In this document: positions 38,247-48,142 of the stretch, piece after piece
How the letters are laid out: the number at the start of each line of letters is the position of its first letter
Numbering within the stretch: the stretch's first letter is position 1
Source of the DNA: Salipaludibacillus aurantiacus
Lineage (GTDB): Bacteria > Bacillota > Bacilli > Bacillales > Salisediminibacteriaceae
Direction of reading: 5' to 3'
DNA: 64,000 nucleotides
Assembly: GCF_900111295.1 (NCBI RefSeq)
Contig: NZ_FOGT01000011.1
Location: 62,001 to 126,000 of the forward strand
Translations under genes and position numbers: made by a program
The notes under the pieces: model-generated
Seen by the model: the letters and a program-made list of their open reading frames with translations, nothing else
Database searches by the model: none
What the model was told of the DNA's origin: nothing

Positions 38247-39272
38247 TCAGGCTGCATTCTGGTCAAACCGGTTCACGATAGGATACAGCATAATGGAGGC
38301 TAGAATGTATAAATTCATTAACCCGTATAGCGGATATAAAATACTGATCAGCTTCGAGAATCCAAATGTCGTTAATGGAATCATTAAAATCAGAAAAAAC
38401 AGTGACAGGAGCCAGAAAGGCATTTTTAAGACCGGCTGAAAACGGGTGCAGAGACCAAGGATCCCTGAAGCTGCAGTTGTATATATAGCAGCCCACAATA
38501 ATCCTGTCATAACAAGCACCATAAAATAAGGGTAGTTTTTTAAAATGGCAAACAAAGGAATTTCATAAAGCATGACTTCCTGGGCCACGGCAATCAGGGA
38601 CTGATTGTACAAAAATGAAACTGTTCCGAGCAGACCAGCACTGCCGAGACTCGCAATCCACAATTCCCCTTTATGGTTAATCTTTTTCCCGATCGCCCCA
38701 ATAACGGCTACCAGGGGGAGAATATTTAAAGCGGTAAAGGTAAAAGCCGATGGCCAGTTCCCCTGTTTATTCCAGGCAGAAGCCATGTTAAATCCGTTGG
38801 TCCATTGAAAAACAAGCAATGTACCTACCAGGAATAATATGAGCAGCGGGATAATCATTGCATTGATCGATGTCATCCCATTCAGTCCCCAAATAAACAG
38901 CAGCACGATTAAACTGGAAATGATAAAAACACCGTACCAGTAAGGAACGTGAAGAACTTCCAGTGTTGCCCCTCCCCCGGCGATCATTATTACTGTCGTT
39001 GAAAATAAATATAAAATAATCATTCCATCATAGAGGCCTGTCAATTTTTTTCCCATCAGTTTCTCTAACACCGGAATATAGTGTTCCGATTTCTGCTGGT
39101 AGCTGATTGACATAACCACATAGCAGCAGACAAAGAAGAGTATTGAAAAAAGCAGGATAGCAAGACCGCTTTCATAACCAAAAAACTGCCACAGCTCCCT
39201 TCCAGATGCATAGCCCGCCCCGATCATTGTGCCGATAATTAAAAACATCCATTTTAAACCTGATTTCCACAC
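38247..39272 (-). CDS. YkvI family membrane protein
   Basis: Transporter-like membrane protein of 341 residues with about ten helices. The opening FLIIGTMIGAGYASGREL resembles the APC-superfamily first helix, and the whole matches B. subtilis YkvI. GTG 39272 is the start, with GAGGGATAAAC upstream. Substrate unknown. Divergent from yyaC across an 86-bp gap that must hold both promoters. Confidence 0.82.
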   Translation of the reverse strand: MWKSGLKWMFLIIGTMIGAGYASGRELWQFFGYESGLAILLFSILFFVCCYVVMSISYQQKSEHYIPVLEKLMGKKLTGLYDGMIILYLFSTTVIMIAGGGATLEVLHVPYWYGVFIISSLIVLLFIWGLNGMTSINAMIIPLLILFLVGTLLVFQWTNGFNMASAWNKQGNWPSAFTFTALNILPLVAVIGAIGKKINHKGELWIASLGSAGLLGTVSFLYNQSLIAVAQEVMLYEIPLFAILKNYPYFMVLVMTGLLWAAIYTTAASGILGLCTRFQPVLKMPFWLLSLFFLILMIPLTTFGFSKLISILYPLYGLMNLYILASIMLYPIVNRFDQNAA

Positions 39273-39300
39273 GTTTATCCCTCTTTTTCTTATCTGAGAC

Positions 39301-39329
39301 GTATAGATCCCAAATGTGATCCGTATACT
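39301..39329 (+). promoter_or_regulatory. possible forespore promoter of yyaC
   Basis: GTATA (39301-39305), 17-bp spacer, GTATACT (39323-39329). The -35 fits sigma-F/sigma-G (GYATR); the -10 fits poorly. B. subtilis yyaC is known to be sigma-F dependent. Confidence 0.35.
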
Positions 39330-39361
39330 GTTACTACTATTTTTGAAATGAGGGTTGTATG

Positions 39362-39973
39362 ATGGTTTATGGACAACTTTTTAGAGAAAAAAATAATAAA
39401 TCTGAACGGTTCCATATGGAAGACCCTTTGGCTGTACAAAAACTGTCCAGAATAATTTTCTCCTGTCTGCCTTCTTCACCTGATGTTCCCGTCGTTGTCG
39501 TCTGTATTGGCAGTGACAGATCAACCGGAGATTCTCTTGGACCTCTGATCGGCTCCAAATTGATGGAAAAACGATGTCCCCTTTTTTCCGTTTACGGTAC
39601 ACTTGACTCTACTGTTCATGCTAAAAATCTCGAAAACACACTGGAGTATATTCATAAAAATTATAAGGATCCATTTATCATTGCTCTCGATGCCTGTCTC
39701 GGAAGAACTGAAAGTGTGGGTTTTATGACCGTCAGTGAGGGACCTGTAATTCCTGGGGCCGCTGTTAAAAAGAAACTTCCTCCAGTTGGCGATATTCATC
39801 TGACAGGGATAGTGAATGTTGGAGGTTATATGGAAATGATGGTCCTGCAAAATACCCGCCTGTCGCTTGTGATGTCAATGGCTGATTCGATGGCTGAAGC
39901 TTTGTGGAAGGCCGGGTGCTGGCAAACTAACCGCCATCAGATTCTCTACCCGAAAAAAGAAGGAACGGTTTAA
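39362..39973 (+). CDS. yyaC: spore protein YyaC (germination-protease-like fold)
   Basis: Sporulation protein of 203 residues, marked by VVVCIGSDRSTGDSLGPLIG near residue 46 and DACLGRTESVGFM near 110. The family resembles the germination protease GPR. Two in-frame ATGs (39359, 39362) follow GAGGG at 39350-39354; the second has the better spacing. It is on the plus strand among minus-strand genes, thus head-on to the fork, consistent with use only in the forespore. Confidence 0.9.
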   Translation: MVYGQLFREKNNKSERFHMEDPLAVQKLSRIIFSCLPSSPDVPVVVVCIGSDRSTGDSLGPLIGSKLMEKRCPLFSVYGTLDSTVHAKNLENTLEYIHKNYKDPFIIALDACLGRTESVGFMTVSEGPVIPGAAVKKKLPPVGDIHLTGIVNVGGYMEMMVLQNTRLSLVMSMADSMAEALWKAGCWQTNRHQILYPKKEGTV

Positions 39974-40299
39974 TTAGGATCTCTCTCCTTAAGACACGTT
40001 TTTACAAAGCTTTATTAAACTATCATTCTGCAGCTAAAGGATCACTATCATACTCTCATTAAACTTTTAGTAAAAGATAATATTAATTTAAAAAGATAAA
40101 ACACAAAAAAATTATGGCAAGCGGCAGACGAGGCTTCTGCGGAAATAGCATGCCCCTGTAGAAAACACATCGTATTTTCGAGGAGGTTTAGGTCATGCCC
40201 GCGGAAAGCGTCTGTCGAAAGCTAGCCATAATCACCTTTAAACTGCTCCCATTCTATAAATTGAAATCCTTCATGTTCAGTTTTGTCCCAGTCTTCCTT
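39974..40299. other. intergenic region with imperfect long inverted repeat
   Basis: No gene. Bases 40116-40232 form an imperfect inverted repeat: ends ATTATGGC and GCCATAAT, with inner arms (gcggcagacg...ctgcggaaatagcatgccc against catgcccgcggaaagcgtctg). Looks like a small non-coding mobile or structural element. Confidence 0.6.
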
Positions 40300-41007
40300 C
40301 TATGAAAACCATTGACTGTATATAAGAACCAGCACGACTGCTACTATAAGAGCGGGCAGCAGATTTGCGATCCTTATTTTAGGAATCCCAAGCAGGTTCA
40401 AGCCGATTCCTATTATCATAATTCCTCCAACGGCGGTAATCTCACTGATAATCATATCAAGCCACGTTTCAGGTACCCATTGAACAATAAAGGTGGCTGC
40501 CAGAGCAATGGATCCTTGGTAAAGAACAACAGGCAAGGCAGAGAACATCACTCCAATACCCATAGCTGCCGCAAAAACAATTGAGGAAAATCCATCCAGC
40601 ATTGACTTTGTCAGCAGAACAGAATGGTCATTCCTGAATCCGCTGTCTAAAGCCCCTATAATAGCCATGGCCCCCACTACAAACAAAATCGTTGCGGCTA
40701 CGAATCCCTCAGCCATTTTACCTCCGCTCTTCCGTTTCATTCGTCTTTCAAGCCAGTTGCCAATTTCATTTAATTTCCCTTCAAGGTTCCACCTTTCCCC
40801 GAGCACACCGCCTAAAGCGAGGCTGAAAATAATCAGCAGGAACTCCTGGCCTTCAAGAGCCATTGTAAAACCGAGAACTACTACAGCAAGGCCGATCGCT
40901 TTCATAACCGTCTCTCTCATCCCTGCCGAAAAGTGTTTTAATTTTACACCTATCCAGGCTCCGGCTACTATAGCAAGCCCGTTGACGATTGTTCCAAATA
41001 AAACCAT
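40300..41007 (-). CDS. DUF554 membrane protein
   Basis: Integral membrane protein of 235 residues with six or seven helices, matching the DUF554 (YdfK/YqgA) family: start MVLFGTIVNGLAIVAGAWIG, later ALGGVLGERWNLE and KSMLDGFSSIVFAAAMGIG. Possible transporter; function unknown. It starts 10 bp after the aminotransferase stop on the same strand, so the two are likely co-transcribed. Confidence 0.88.
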   Translation of the reverse strand: MVLFGTIVNGLAIVAGAWIGVKLKHFSAGMRETVMKAIGLAVVVLGFTMALEGQEFLLIIFSLALGGVLGERWNLEGKLNEIGNWLERRMKRKSGGKMAEGFVAATILFVVGAMAIIGALDSGFRNDHSVLLTKSMLDGFSSIVFAAAMGIGVMFSALPVVLYQGSIALAATFIVQWVPETWLDMIISEITAVGGIMIIGIGLNLLGIPKIRIANLLPALIVAVVLVLIYSQWFS

Positions 41008-41017
41008 ACTGTCTCTC

Positions 41018-42178
41018 CTATTCCAATAAACCTTCTTTAATTTCTTTTATGGCACCGGTAAAAGTATCTATTTCTCCAAATGTGTTATATATGCCGAAAC
41101 TGGCTCTGATTAGTCCTGAATCTGCTGTTTTATAAACGTTATGGGTAAGAGGGGCACAGTGCAGTCCCGCTCTCACAGCAATATTATAATGTTCATCAAG
41201 AATCATCGCCGCTTCGTTTGAGTCTACGCCCTTTATATAAAATGCCACTACCCCCAAACGTTCTTCTTCAGCACCCGGGCCCACAATCTTTACGCCTTCA
41301 ATAGCTTCCAATTCTTTTATACAATAACTGGCCAGCTCTTTTTCGTGGCTGTGGATATAATCCAGACCATATTTTTCTATCGTTTCTAAACCTTTTAATA
41401 AACCTGCAATCCCGGGGGTGTTTAAGGTCCCGCTTTCCCAGCCCGCCGGCCAGATATCCGGCTGTGCAGGCAATTCAGACGCACTGCCTGTTCCGCCGAC
41501 ATGAACTGGTCTAAGTAAGATGTTATTTGCAACCATCAGCACTCCGGTGCCTTGGGGGCCTAACAGGCCTTTATGGCCCGGAAAGGCAAGAAGGTCGATG
41601 CCCATTCCTTTCATATTAATGTCAAGTACACCTGCTGTTTGTGAAGCATCCACACAATACAGAGCCGGATGGTCTGCGACCAGGTCACCAATCTCTTTTA
41701 CTGGAATAATTTCTCCTGTCACATTGGATCCATGTGTCACAATCACAAGTTTTGTACGGTCAGTCAAATGCCTCTTAACAATGTCTGCCCACTTCCCCGG
41801 TGAGGCCTGTCCGTCTGCCTGCAGATAATCCACTGTTATTCCTTTTTCCTGTTTCAGCCTTTCCAGAGGTCTCCTTACAGAATTATGTTCAAACACGGTA
41901 GCCAGTACATGGTCGCCTCTCTTCCATGTCAGACCTTCGATCGCCTGATTAAGTGCTGAAGTGGCATTATTTGAAAATACAACCCTGTCAGGTGAGTGAC
42001 TGTGAAACATTTTATGGAGCTTTCGCCTCGTTGTCTCGATGACACTGTTTGCCTGCCGGGCTAATTTATGGCCGCTCCTTCCAGGATTAGCTCCATAACG
42101 CAGTATGGCTTCAGATACTGCTTGCCCCACTTCCGGCGGTTTAGGAAAGCTCGAGGCAGCCTGATCAAAATAAATCAT
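41018..42178 (-). CDS. class V aminotransferase, cysteine desulfurase family
   Basis: PLP enzyme of 386 residues. FDQAASSFPKPPEV at the start, the PLP lysine in FPGHKGLLGPQGTG (~200), NNATSALNQAIEG (~70), and a Cys in RAGLHCAPLTH (~335) in place of the mobile-loop cysteine. It belongs to the desulfurase-like subgroup rather than NifS/SufS proper, so sulfur mobilisation is likely but substrate not proven. GGAGGGAGGAGAAGCA precedes ATG 42178. In Bacillaceae this gene commonly follows parB. Confidence 0.88.
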   Translation of the reverse strand: MIYFDQAASSFPKPPEVGQAVSEAILRYGANPGRSGHKLARQANSVIETTRRKLHKMFHSHSPDRVVFSNNATSALNQAIEGLTWKRGDHVLATVFEHNSVRRPLERLKQEKGITVDYLQADGQASPGKWADIVKRHLTDRTKLVIVTHGSNVTGEIIPVKEIGDLVADHPALYCVDASQTAGVLDINMKGMGIDLLAFPGHKGLLGPQGTGVLMVANNILLRPVHVGGTGSASELPAQPDIWPAGWESGTLNTPGIAGLLKGLETIEKYGLDYIHSHEKELASYCIKELEAIEGVKIVGPGAEEERLGVVAFYIKGVDSNEAAMILDEHYNIAVRAGLHCAPLTHNVYKTADSGLIRASFGIYNTFGEIDTFTGAIKEIKEGLLE

Positions 42179-42307
42179 TGCTTCTCCTCCCTCCGTTCTT
42201 AGAAAAAGCGCCCCGAGTCTTCTGCTGCTTAGAGATGACAGACTTGTAAAAGGTTTGTCTGGTTTTCTCCAAGGCGCAGATTTCCCGGGCCGCCTGACTT
42301 TTTTGAG

Positions 42308-43156
42308 TTATTCTTCCTCTTGTTGATGAAGCAAATTCAAAATTCGTTCCAAGTCTTTATCTGTAAAAAAGTCAATTTCTATTTTTCCTTTATTTTTTCC
42401 TTTTTTAATTTGAACATTTGTTCCAAAATAGGATTTTAATACTGATTCTCTTTCTTTTAAGAAAGGGGACAGCTTATTTTTTGAAGTTTCACGTGAAACA
42501 TTATCGTTAGATCGCTGAATCCATTCTTCCAGTTGACGAACACTCATTTTTTCTTTAATTACTTTTTGAATGAGAGCTGTGAGCTGGTTCTCGTCTTTCA
42601 ATCCTAACAGCGCCCTGGCATGTCCCATTGAAAGTTTTCCTTCTGACAGATACTGCTGGGCAAGCTGCGGCAGTTGCAGTAAACGGATATAATTTGCTAT
42701 ATAAGGTCTGCTTTTCCCCAGCCTTTTTGCAAGTTGTTCCTGTGTAACCTGAAGATGTTCCAATAGTTTCTGGTACGCCTTCGCTTCTTCGAGCGGATTC
42801 AAGTCTTCTCTCTGAAGATTCTCAATCAGGGCGATTTCCATCATATCATTTTCGGAAAGCTCTTTAACTACGGCTGGTACGGCTTTTAGCTTAGCTTCTT
42901 TAGCAGCCCGGTAACGCCGCTCCCCTGCGACAATTTCATATCCTTTAATACTTTTCCTGACGATAAGAGGCTGAAGGATGCCGTGCCGTTCAATAGAGGT
43001 TTTAAGCTCTTCAATTGTCTCTTTCTCGAAAACTTTTCTGGGCTGATAAGGGTTCGGACGCAGGTCTGCAAGTTTAATGTCTTGTACGTGATCTCCCTGC
43101 TCTTGTGAAGCGTCAGGAAAGAAAGCCCCAATACCTCTTCCTAGTCCTCTAGCCAT
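42308..43156 (-). CDS. parB: chromosome partitioning protein ParB (Spo0J)
   Basis: CTP-dependent sliding clamp of 282 residues. N-terminal CTPase domain with NPYQPRK and EIVAGERRYRAAK (arginine motif), ENLQREDLNPLEEA, HTH domain (~105-215; TQEQLAKRLGKSRPYIAN) and C-terminal dimerisation domain (~225-282). It loads at parS, spreads and recruits SMC; with ParA it directs origin segregation and sporulation entry. A parS site lies within the gene. It overlaps parA by 8 bases. Confidence 0.98.
   Translation of the reverse strand: MARGLGRGIGAFFPDASQEQGDHVQDIKLADLRPNPYQPRKVFEKETIEELKTSIERHGILQPLIVRKSIKGYEIVAGERRYRAAKEAKLKAVPAVVKELSENDMMEIALIENLQREDLNPLEEAKAYQKLLEHLQVTQEQLAKRLGKSRPYIANYIRLLQLPQLAQQYLSEGKLSMGHARALLGLKDENQLTALIQKVIKEKMSVRQLEEWIQRSNDNVSRETSKNKLSPFLKERESVLKSYFGTNVQIKKGKNKGKIEIDFFTDKDLERILNLLHQQEEE
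42485..42500. promoter_or_regulatory. parS: parS site inside parB
   Basis: AGTTTCACGTGAAACA, 15/16 to TGTTNCACGTGAAACA. B. subtilis also has a parS within spo0J. Confidence 0.93.
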
Positions 43157-43910
43157 GAGTCATCACTTCCTTCGCTAGATCTAAATAAACTTCTGCGCCT
43201 CTCGATTTAGGATCATATGTAATGATCGGTTCACCATGACTCGGCGCTTCACCGAGACGGATATTTCTAGGAATAATTGTTTGAAAAACTTTTTCCCTGA
43301 AATATTTTTTCACCTCTTCAATGACCTGAATGCCAAGGTTGGTTCGGGCATCAAGCATCGTTAATAATACTCCTTCAATTTCCAGGTCATGATTAAGGTG
43401 TTTTTGAACAAGGCGTACTGTATTTAAAAGCTGGCTCAGCCCTTCCAGCGCATAATATTCACATTGTACAGGAATCAGCACAGAGTCAGCTGCTGTTAAA
43501 GAGTTTAAGGTAAGAAGTCCAAGTGAAGGAGGGCAATCAATAACGATGTAATCATAGTTACTTTTTATATCCTCTATCGCCCGTTTCAAACGCACCTCTC
43601 TTGAAATTGTAGGAACAAGTTCAATTTCAGCTCCTGCAAGCTGGATTGTCGAAGGAATGATAAATAAATTTTCCATTACTGTTGGTACGATGACATTTTC
43701 AGCTTTCTGATCTTCTACAAGTACATTATAAACACATTCATCAATGTCACCTTTATTTACTCCAATACCGCTGGTTGAATTGCCCTGTGGATCCACATCG
43801 ATCATCAGAACTTTGTTGCCCTCTTGAGCAAGACAAGCACTTAAATTGACTGCTGTAGTTGTTTTACCTACTCCACCTTTTTGATTTGCAATAGCTATCA
43901 CTTTTCCCAT
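43149..43910 (-). CDS. parA: chromosome partitioning ATPase ParA (Soj)
   Basis: Deviant Walker ATPase of 253 residues: KGGVGKTTTAVNLSA at the N-terminus, MIDVDPQGNSTSG and VIDCPPSLGLLTLN. It binds nucleoid DNA as an ATP dimer, interacts with ParB at the origin and, in B. subtilis, regulates DnaA. First gene of the parAB pair. Confidence 0.98.
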   Translation of the reverse strand: MGKVIAIANQKGGVGKTTTAVNLSACLAQEGNKVLMIDVDPQGNSTSGIGVNKGDIDECVYNVLVEDQKAENVIVPTVMENLFIIPSTIQLAGAEIELVPTISREVRLKRAIEDIKSNYDYIVIDCPPSLGLLTLNSLTAADSVLIPVQCEYYALEGLSQLLNTVRLVQKHLNHDLEIEGVLLTMLDARTNLGIQVIEEVKKYFREKVFQTIIPRNIRLGEAPSHGEPIITYDPKSRGAEVYLDLAKEVMTHG

Positions 43911-44186
43911 TTTGTCACCTGCCTAACTGCAAACGCTATTTTTCCTGTTACGGTAAGGGAAATATTTTAACTTCTGCTGAAAAATTAGTCATTCTTTTCA
44001 GACTTTAAACATATATTTTATTTTATCACGAAAAACGCAAAGTGGATTAATTCGTTTCCTAAAAAATATTAAAAATGACTATTGGAGGAAGAATTAGAGG
44101 AAATTCCGGCTCTCAAGCCATTGAGCCTGGCTCAATCCAGCTTACCTCACTGCCCGGACCCGGGACTATATATACAGAAAAGCCAG

Positions 44187-44221
44187 TCAAAAAACCGTTC
44201 GCGCCTCAGCAGGCGGAACGG
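44187..44221 (-). terminator. noc terminator
   Basis: Minus-strand CCGTTC-CGCCT...AGGCG-GAACGG hairpin (one bulge) then TTTTTTGAC, 22 bases after noc. Confidence 0.85.
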
Positions 44222-44243
44222 CTTCTCATAATCTGTTAAATAA

Positions 44244-45092
44244 TTATTTTTTAGGAATGCGGATAGTAAACTGGTAATATTCTTCATGCTCTTCTTCATT
44301 TGTATCAATACTCATACCTGTCTGAGCGACCATATCTACCGATTTTCTAATCGTATTCATCGCAAGCCTGGTGTCTTTCGAGACAGCTTTACGGATCGCT
44401 TTCGGTTTCTTTTTCTCAGGCTCCTCCGAAAGCTTTGCAATTACTTCTTCAGTCTGTTTTACATTTAACTCTTCCTCAATAATCCTTGCCAGCACTTTCT
44501 CCTGCTTTTCTGCATCCTTAAGGACTATTAATGCCCTGGCATGCCTTTCTGTAATCTGACGGTTCAGCAAAGCTTCCTGAACCGGTTCCGGCAAATTTAA
44601 CAATCTTAATTTATTTGCTACTGTGGACTGCCCTTTTCCAAGCCTCTGAGCCAGGCTTTCCTGAGTCAACCCGTGCAGTTCTATTAGTTTGGCATATGCT
44701 GTAGCTTCTTCAATAGACGTTAAACCTTCACGCTGGAGGTTTTCAATAAGAGCGACAGATGCGGTTTTCGTATCATCCAGATTTTTAATAACAGCAGGGA
44801 TTTTTTCCCATCCGAGTTTTGTAACTGCACGCCAGCGGCGTTCCCCTGCGATAATCTCATACTTGCCGTTACTCTCACGAACGACAATCGGCTGAATAAT
44901 TCCATGGGTATTTATCGTTTGAGCTAATTCATCTATTTTTTCATCATGAAAAACCGTTCGCGGCTGGTACCGGTTCGGAACGATCTCTGATACAGGAAGT
45001 TTATGGACTTCTTCCCTTTCGCTGATTAACTTCTCTTCAGTCTCTTCATTTTTATCATTCAAACCAAACAGCTTTGAAAATGATTGTTTCAT
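44244..45092 (-). CDS. noc: nucleoid occlusion protein Noc
   Basis: ParB-like CTPase of 282 residues that binds Noc sites, attaches to the membrane and stops division over the nucleoid. It has the amphipathic N-terminus ([11 protein letters not shown]), CTPase motif [52 protein letters not shown] and a C-terminal dimer domain. The amphipathic helix, the place between parA and rsmG, and the specificity helix differing from ParB identify it as Noc rather than a second ParB. Confidence 0.97.
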   Translation of the reverse strand: MKQSFSKLFGLNDKNEETEEKLISEREEVHKLPVSEIVPNRYQPRTVFHDEKIDELAQTINTHGIIQPIVVRESNGKYEIIAGERRWRAVTKLGWEKIPAVIKNLDDTKTASVALIENLQREGLTSIEEATAYAKLIELHGLTQESLAQRLGKGQSTVANKLRLLNLPEPVQEALLNRQITERHARALIVLKDAEKQEKVLARIIEEELNVKQTEEVIAKLSEEPEKKKPKAIRKAVSKDTRLAMNTIRKSVDMVAQTGMSIDTNEEEHEEYYQFTIRIPKK

Positions 45093-45432
45093 GGCGACAC
45101 CACCTTCAGAAAACTACCTCCCCCGTCTGATACACATAAGGGAAATGATATAAGCCCTGTACGGCGTAAAAACCTGGCATATTTATTAAAAGACGACCCT
45201 ATCGCTTGTATGCTTTCAATATTAAAGTGAGCAAAGTCTCCGTGCTGAAATGTTTCACGTGAAACGGCGCCCATCGTAAAACTGTTTCTTCTCGCATATT
45301 CAGTATACGTGAGAAATGAAAAATCTTCTATAATAATTTTAAGAGATAACTAGATTTTACCCTGATCTCTGCCTGTATGTAAGAGCCCCCTTTACTGCTC
45401 AGTAAGTCTCTATATCACAGCAAAGGGGAAAA
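45093..45432. other. noc-rsmG intergenic region with parS
   Basis: 340 bp without a gene. It contains the parS-like site at 45251-45266 and, next to rsmG, an inverted repeat CCCCTTTGCTG...CAGTAAAGGGG (minus strand, long loop) that may end the rsmG transcript. Confidence 0.6.
45251..45266. promoter_or_regulatory. parS: parS site upstream of noc
   Basis: TGTTTCACGTGAAACG, 15/16 to consensus, about 160 bp upstream of noc. Confidence 0.93.
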
Positions 45433-46149
45433 TTAAATCAGGGGTTGTTTGTTAGGCGTACCCGCTTTTCGAGGGTAGGTTTTAGGAGTTTGTTTTTCTT
45501 TATCCACAACAATAATCGACCGCTCACTCTGTTCAAGAGGCAATTGAAAATCATATTTGTGCTTAAGCTTGCCTCCGAGTACTTTGAAAGCTTTATCCGA
45601 ATCAAGCAGTTCTTCAGAAGCGCCTGCCCCTTTCATAGCGATAAACCGTCCGCCCTTTTTAACTAAAGGCAGACACAGCTCCGATAATACAGGCAGCCGG
45701 GCCACTGCACGGGATATTGCTGCATCATACTTTTCCCGGTGTTCTTTTTTCCTTGCAAACTGCTCGGCGCGGTCGTGGTAAAATGATACCCCTTTTAAAT
45801 CAAGCTCAGAAGCAAGGGCATTTAAGAAGGTAATACGCTTGTTTAGAGAGTCAACAATAGTTACATCGAGATGAGGAAAACAGATTTTCAGAGGGAGGCT
45901 GGGGAACCCCGCCCCTGCTCCTACATCCACTATTTTCAACGGTGTGCTTAAATCTTCATAAAAAGCTGCGGTGACTGAATCGTAGAAATGTTTTAAATAA
46001 ACTTCTTTTTTTTCTGTAATAGCCGTTAAATTCATTCGTTCGTTCCAATCAACCAGAATACTGTAATAGTGTTCAAATTGCTGCATTTGTTCATCTGTCA
46101 ACGGAACGCCTTTTTGCTGGAGAGCTTCTCTAAACTCGTCTTCATTCAT
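45433..46149 (-). CDS. rsmG: 16S rRNA (guanine-527 N7)-methyltransferase
   Basis: GidB of 238 residues. Rossmann methyltransferase with [18 protein letters not shown] as the SAM-binding motif, TIVDSLNKR and [11 protein letters not shown]. Loss of it in other bacteria gives low-level streptomycin resistance. ATG 46149 has GAGGTG 9 bases upstream and gives the family length; a GTG at 46161 is an alternative. Downstream of mnmG on the same strand, as in B. subtilis. Confidence 0.97.
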   Translation of the reverse strand: MNEDEFREALQQKGVPLTDEQMQQFEHYYSILVDWNERMNLTAITEKKEVYLKHFYDSVTAAFYEDLSTPLKIVDVGAGAGFPSLPLKICFPHLDVTIVDSLNKRITFLNALASELDLKGVSFYHDRAEQFARKKEHREKYDAAISRAVARLPVLSELCLPLVKKGGRFIAMKGAGASEELLDSDKAFKVLGGKLKHKYDFQLPLEQSERSIIVVDKEKQTPKTYPRKAGTPNKQPLI

Positions 46150-46188
46150 CTTTAATTTCACCTCATTATTAGCCTGAACGTCAACTTA

Positions 46189-48081
46189 TTAAGCTTGCTT
46201 TACTTTTTGGAGTTGTCCCTGCTCCATATAGACGAGGAGGACAGAAACATCTGAAGGGTTCACCCCTGATACCCTGGATGCCTGCGCAATCGATAGCGGC
46301 CGCACTTCTGCTAATTTTTGTCTTGCTTCAGTAGCGATTCCGTTGATTGCCATATAATCCAGGTCTTCCGGAAGCTTTTTATTTTCCATTTTTTTCAGCC
46401 GTTCAACTTGTTCCAGCTGCTTGGAAATATAGCCTTCATATTTAACCTGAATTTCTACCTGTTCTTTAACATCTGCTTCCAATTCTTCTTCCGGCTCAGT
46501 CAGACGTGCTACATGATCGTAAGTGATTTCCGGCCTTTTTAACAGGAGTGCGGCGCTGACTGCTTCTTTCATTGGTGCAGAGCCGGCCTCTTCAACAATT
46601 TTTTGTGCGTCATCGCTCACTTTAATAATCGTTTTTTCCAGACGCTTAATTTCTGCAGCTATTTTCGCTTTTTTATCTGTAAAGCTGTTGTAACGGTCTT
46701 CGGAAATTAAACCGATCTCATACCCTTTCTCGGTGAGACGGAGGTCTGCATTATCGTGACGGAGCAGCAGGCGGTATTCAGCTCGTGACGTAAGCAGGCG
46801 GTAAGGTTCATTGGTGCCTTTTGTAATCAGGTCATCAATCAGTACACCAATATAAGCTTCAGAACGATCAAGAATTAACGGCTCTTCCCCCTGCACTTTT
46901 CTCGCCGCGTTAATACCTGCCATAAGGCCTTGTCCTGCTGCTTCTTCATAGCCGCTTGTTCCGTTAATTTGCCCTGCAGTAAACAGTCCTTCTATCTTTT
47001 TCGTTTCAAGCGACGGCCACAGCTGTGTCGGAACAATGGCATCGTACTCAATCGCGTAACCCGGCCGCATCATGCGAACATTCTGCAGGCCTGGAATAGT
47101 CTTTAGAATACTGTGCTGCACGTCTTCAGGCAGGCTTGTAGAAAGCCCCTGCACATAAACCTCTTTTGTGTTTCGGCCTTCCGGTTCTAAAAAGATCTGA
47201 TGCCGCGGTTTATCATTAAACCGGACGATTTTATCTTCAATCGAAGGACAGTAACGCGGTCCAGTTCCTTCTATCATACCGGAATACATTGGCGAACGGC
47301 TTAAATTTCCGTTAATCAATTCATGAGTTTCTGCATTCGTGTAAGTTAGCCAGCATGGCAGCTGGTCTGTTATATACTTGGTCGTCTCATAAGAAAAGGC
47401 CCGCGGTACATCGTCACCAGGCTGAATCTCAGTTTGGTCATAGTCGATCGTCTGTCCGTTTACACGCGGTGGTGTACCTGTTTTAAAGCGGACCATATCG
47501 AAGCCAAGCTCCTGCAAGTGATATGAGAGGTTAACGGACGGCTGCATGTTATTAGGGCCGCTCTCATAGGATAAGTCACCTAGAATAACTTTCCCCCGCA
47601 AGTAAGTTCCGGTAGTCACTACCACAGTTTTTGCGTAATATTCGGCACCTGTTTGTGTAATGACACCTTGAATCTGCCCATCTTCTACAATCAATTTCTC
47701 TACCATGCCTTGACGGAGAAGAAGATTCTCTGTATCTTCAATTGTCTGCTTCATTTCATGCTGGTACGTAAATTTATCGGCCTGTGCACGCAATGCACGC
47801 ACAGCAGGTCCTTTTCCAGTATTCAGCATACGCATTTGAATATGCGTTTTGTCGATGTTACGGGCCATTTCACCGCCCAGTGCATCTATTTCTCTTACAA
47901 CGATCCCTTTTGCCGGTCCGCCGACTGACGGATTACATGGCATATAAGCGACCGCATCCAAGTTTAATGTTAACATTAATGTATCAGCGCCCATCCGTGC
48001 TGCAGCAAGACCGGCTTCTACGCCCGCATGGCCTGCACCGATGACGATGACATCGAATTTTCCACCATTATAACTCATCAT
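46189..48081 (-). CDS. mnmG: tRNA uridine-34 carboxymethylaminomethyl modification enzyme MnmG
   Basis: GidA of 630 residues. FAD-binding [20 protein letters not shown], conserved [21 protein letters not shown], redox Cys in PSIEDK context ([12 protein letters not shown]), and C-terminal helical domain that contacts MnmE. With MnmE it installs cmnm5 on U34 of several tRNAs. AAAGGAGGTTCGT precedes ATG 48081. Confidence 0.98.
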   Translation of the reverse strand: MMSYNGGKFDVIVIGAGHAGVEAGLAAARMGADTLMLTLNLDAVAYMPCNPSVGGPAKGIVVREIDALGGEMARNIDKTHIQMRMLNTGKGPAVRALRAQADKFTYQHEMKQTIEDTENLLLRQGMVEKLIVEDGQIQGVITQTGAEYYAKTVVVTTGTYLRGKVILGDLSYESGPNNMQPSVNLSYHLQELGFDMVRFKTGTPPRVNGQTIDYDQTEIQPGDDVPRAFSYETTKYITDQLPCWLTYTNAETHELINGNLSRSPMYSGMIEGTGPRYCPSIEDKIVRFNDKPRHQIFLEPEGRNTKEVYVQGLSTSLPEDVQHSILKTIPGLQNVRMMRPGYAIEYDAIVPTQLWPSLETKKIEGLFTAGQINGTSGYEEAAGQGLMAGINAARKVQGEEPLILDRSEAYIGVLIDDLITKGTNEPYRLLTSRAEYRLLLRHDNADLRLTEKGYEIGLISEDRYNSFTDKKAKIAAEIKRLEKTIIKVSDDAQKIVEEAGSAPMKEAVSAALLLKRPEITYDHVARLTEPEEELEADVKEQVEIQVKYEGYISKQLEQVERLKKMENKKLPEDLDYMAINGIATEARQKLAEVRPLSIAQASRVSGVNPSDVSVLLVYMEQGQLQKVKQA

Positions 48082-48142
48082 ACGAACCTCCTTTGTTCGA
48101 TTTTCGTTACTATTTATAGTTAATCACAGCAAGTGTTACCAT

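Noticed and set aside
42270-42290. ATTTCCCGGG, half of a Noc-binding-site palindrome
   Set aside because: Only one half matches ATTTCCCGGGAAAT; the other half (CCGCC) does not.
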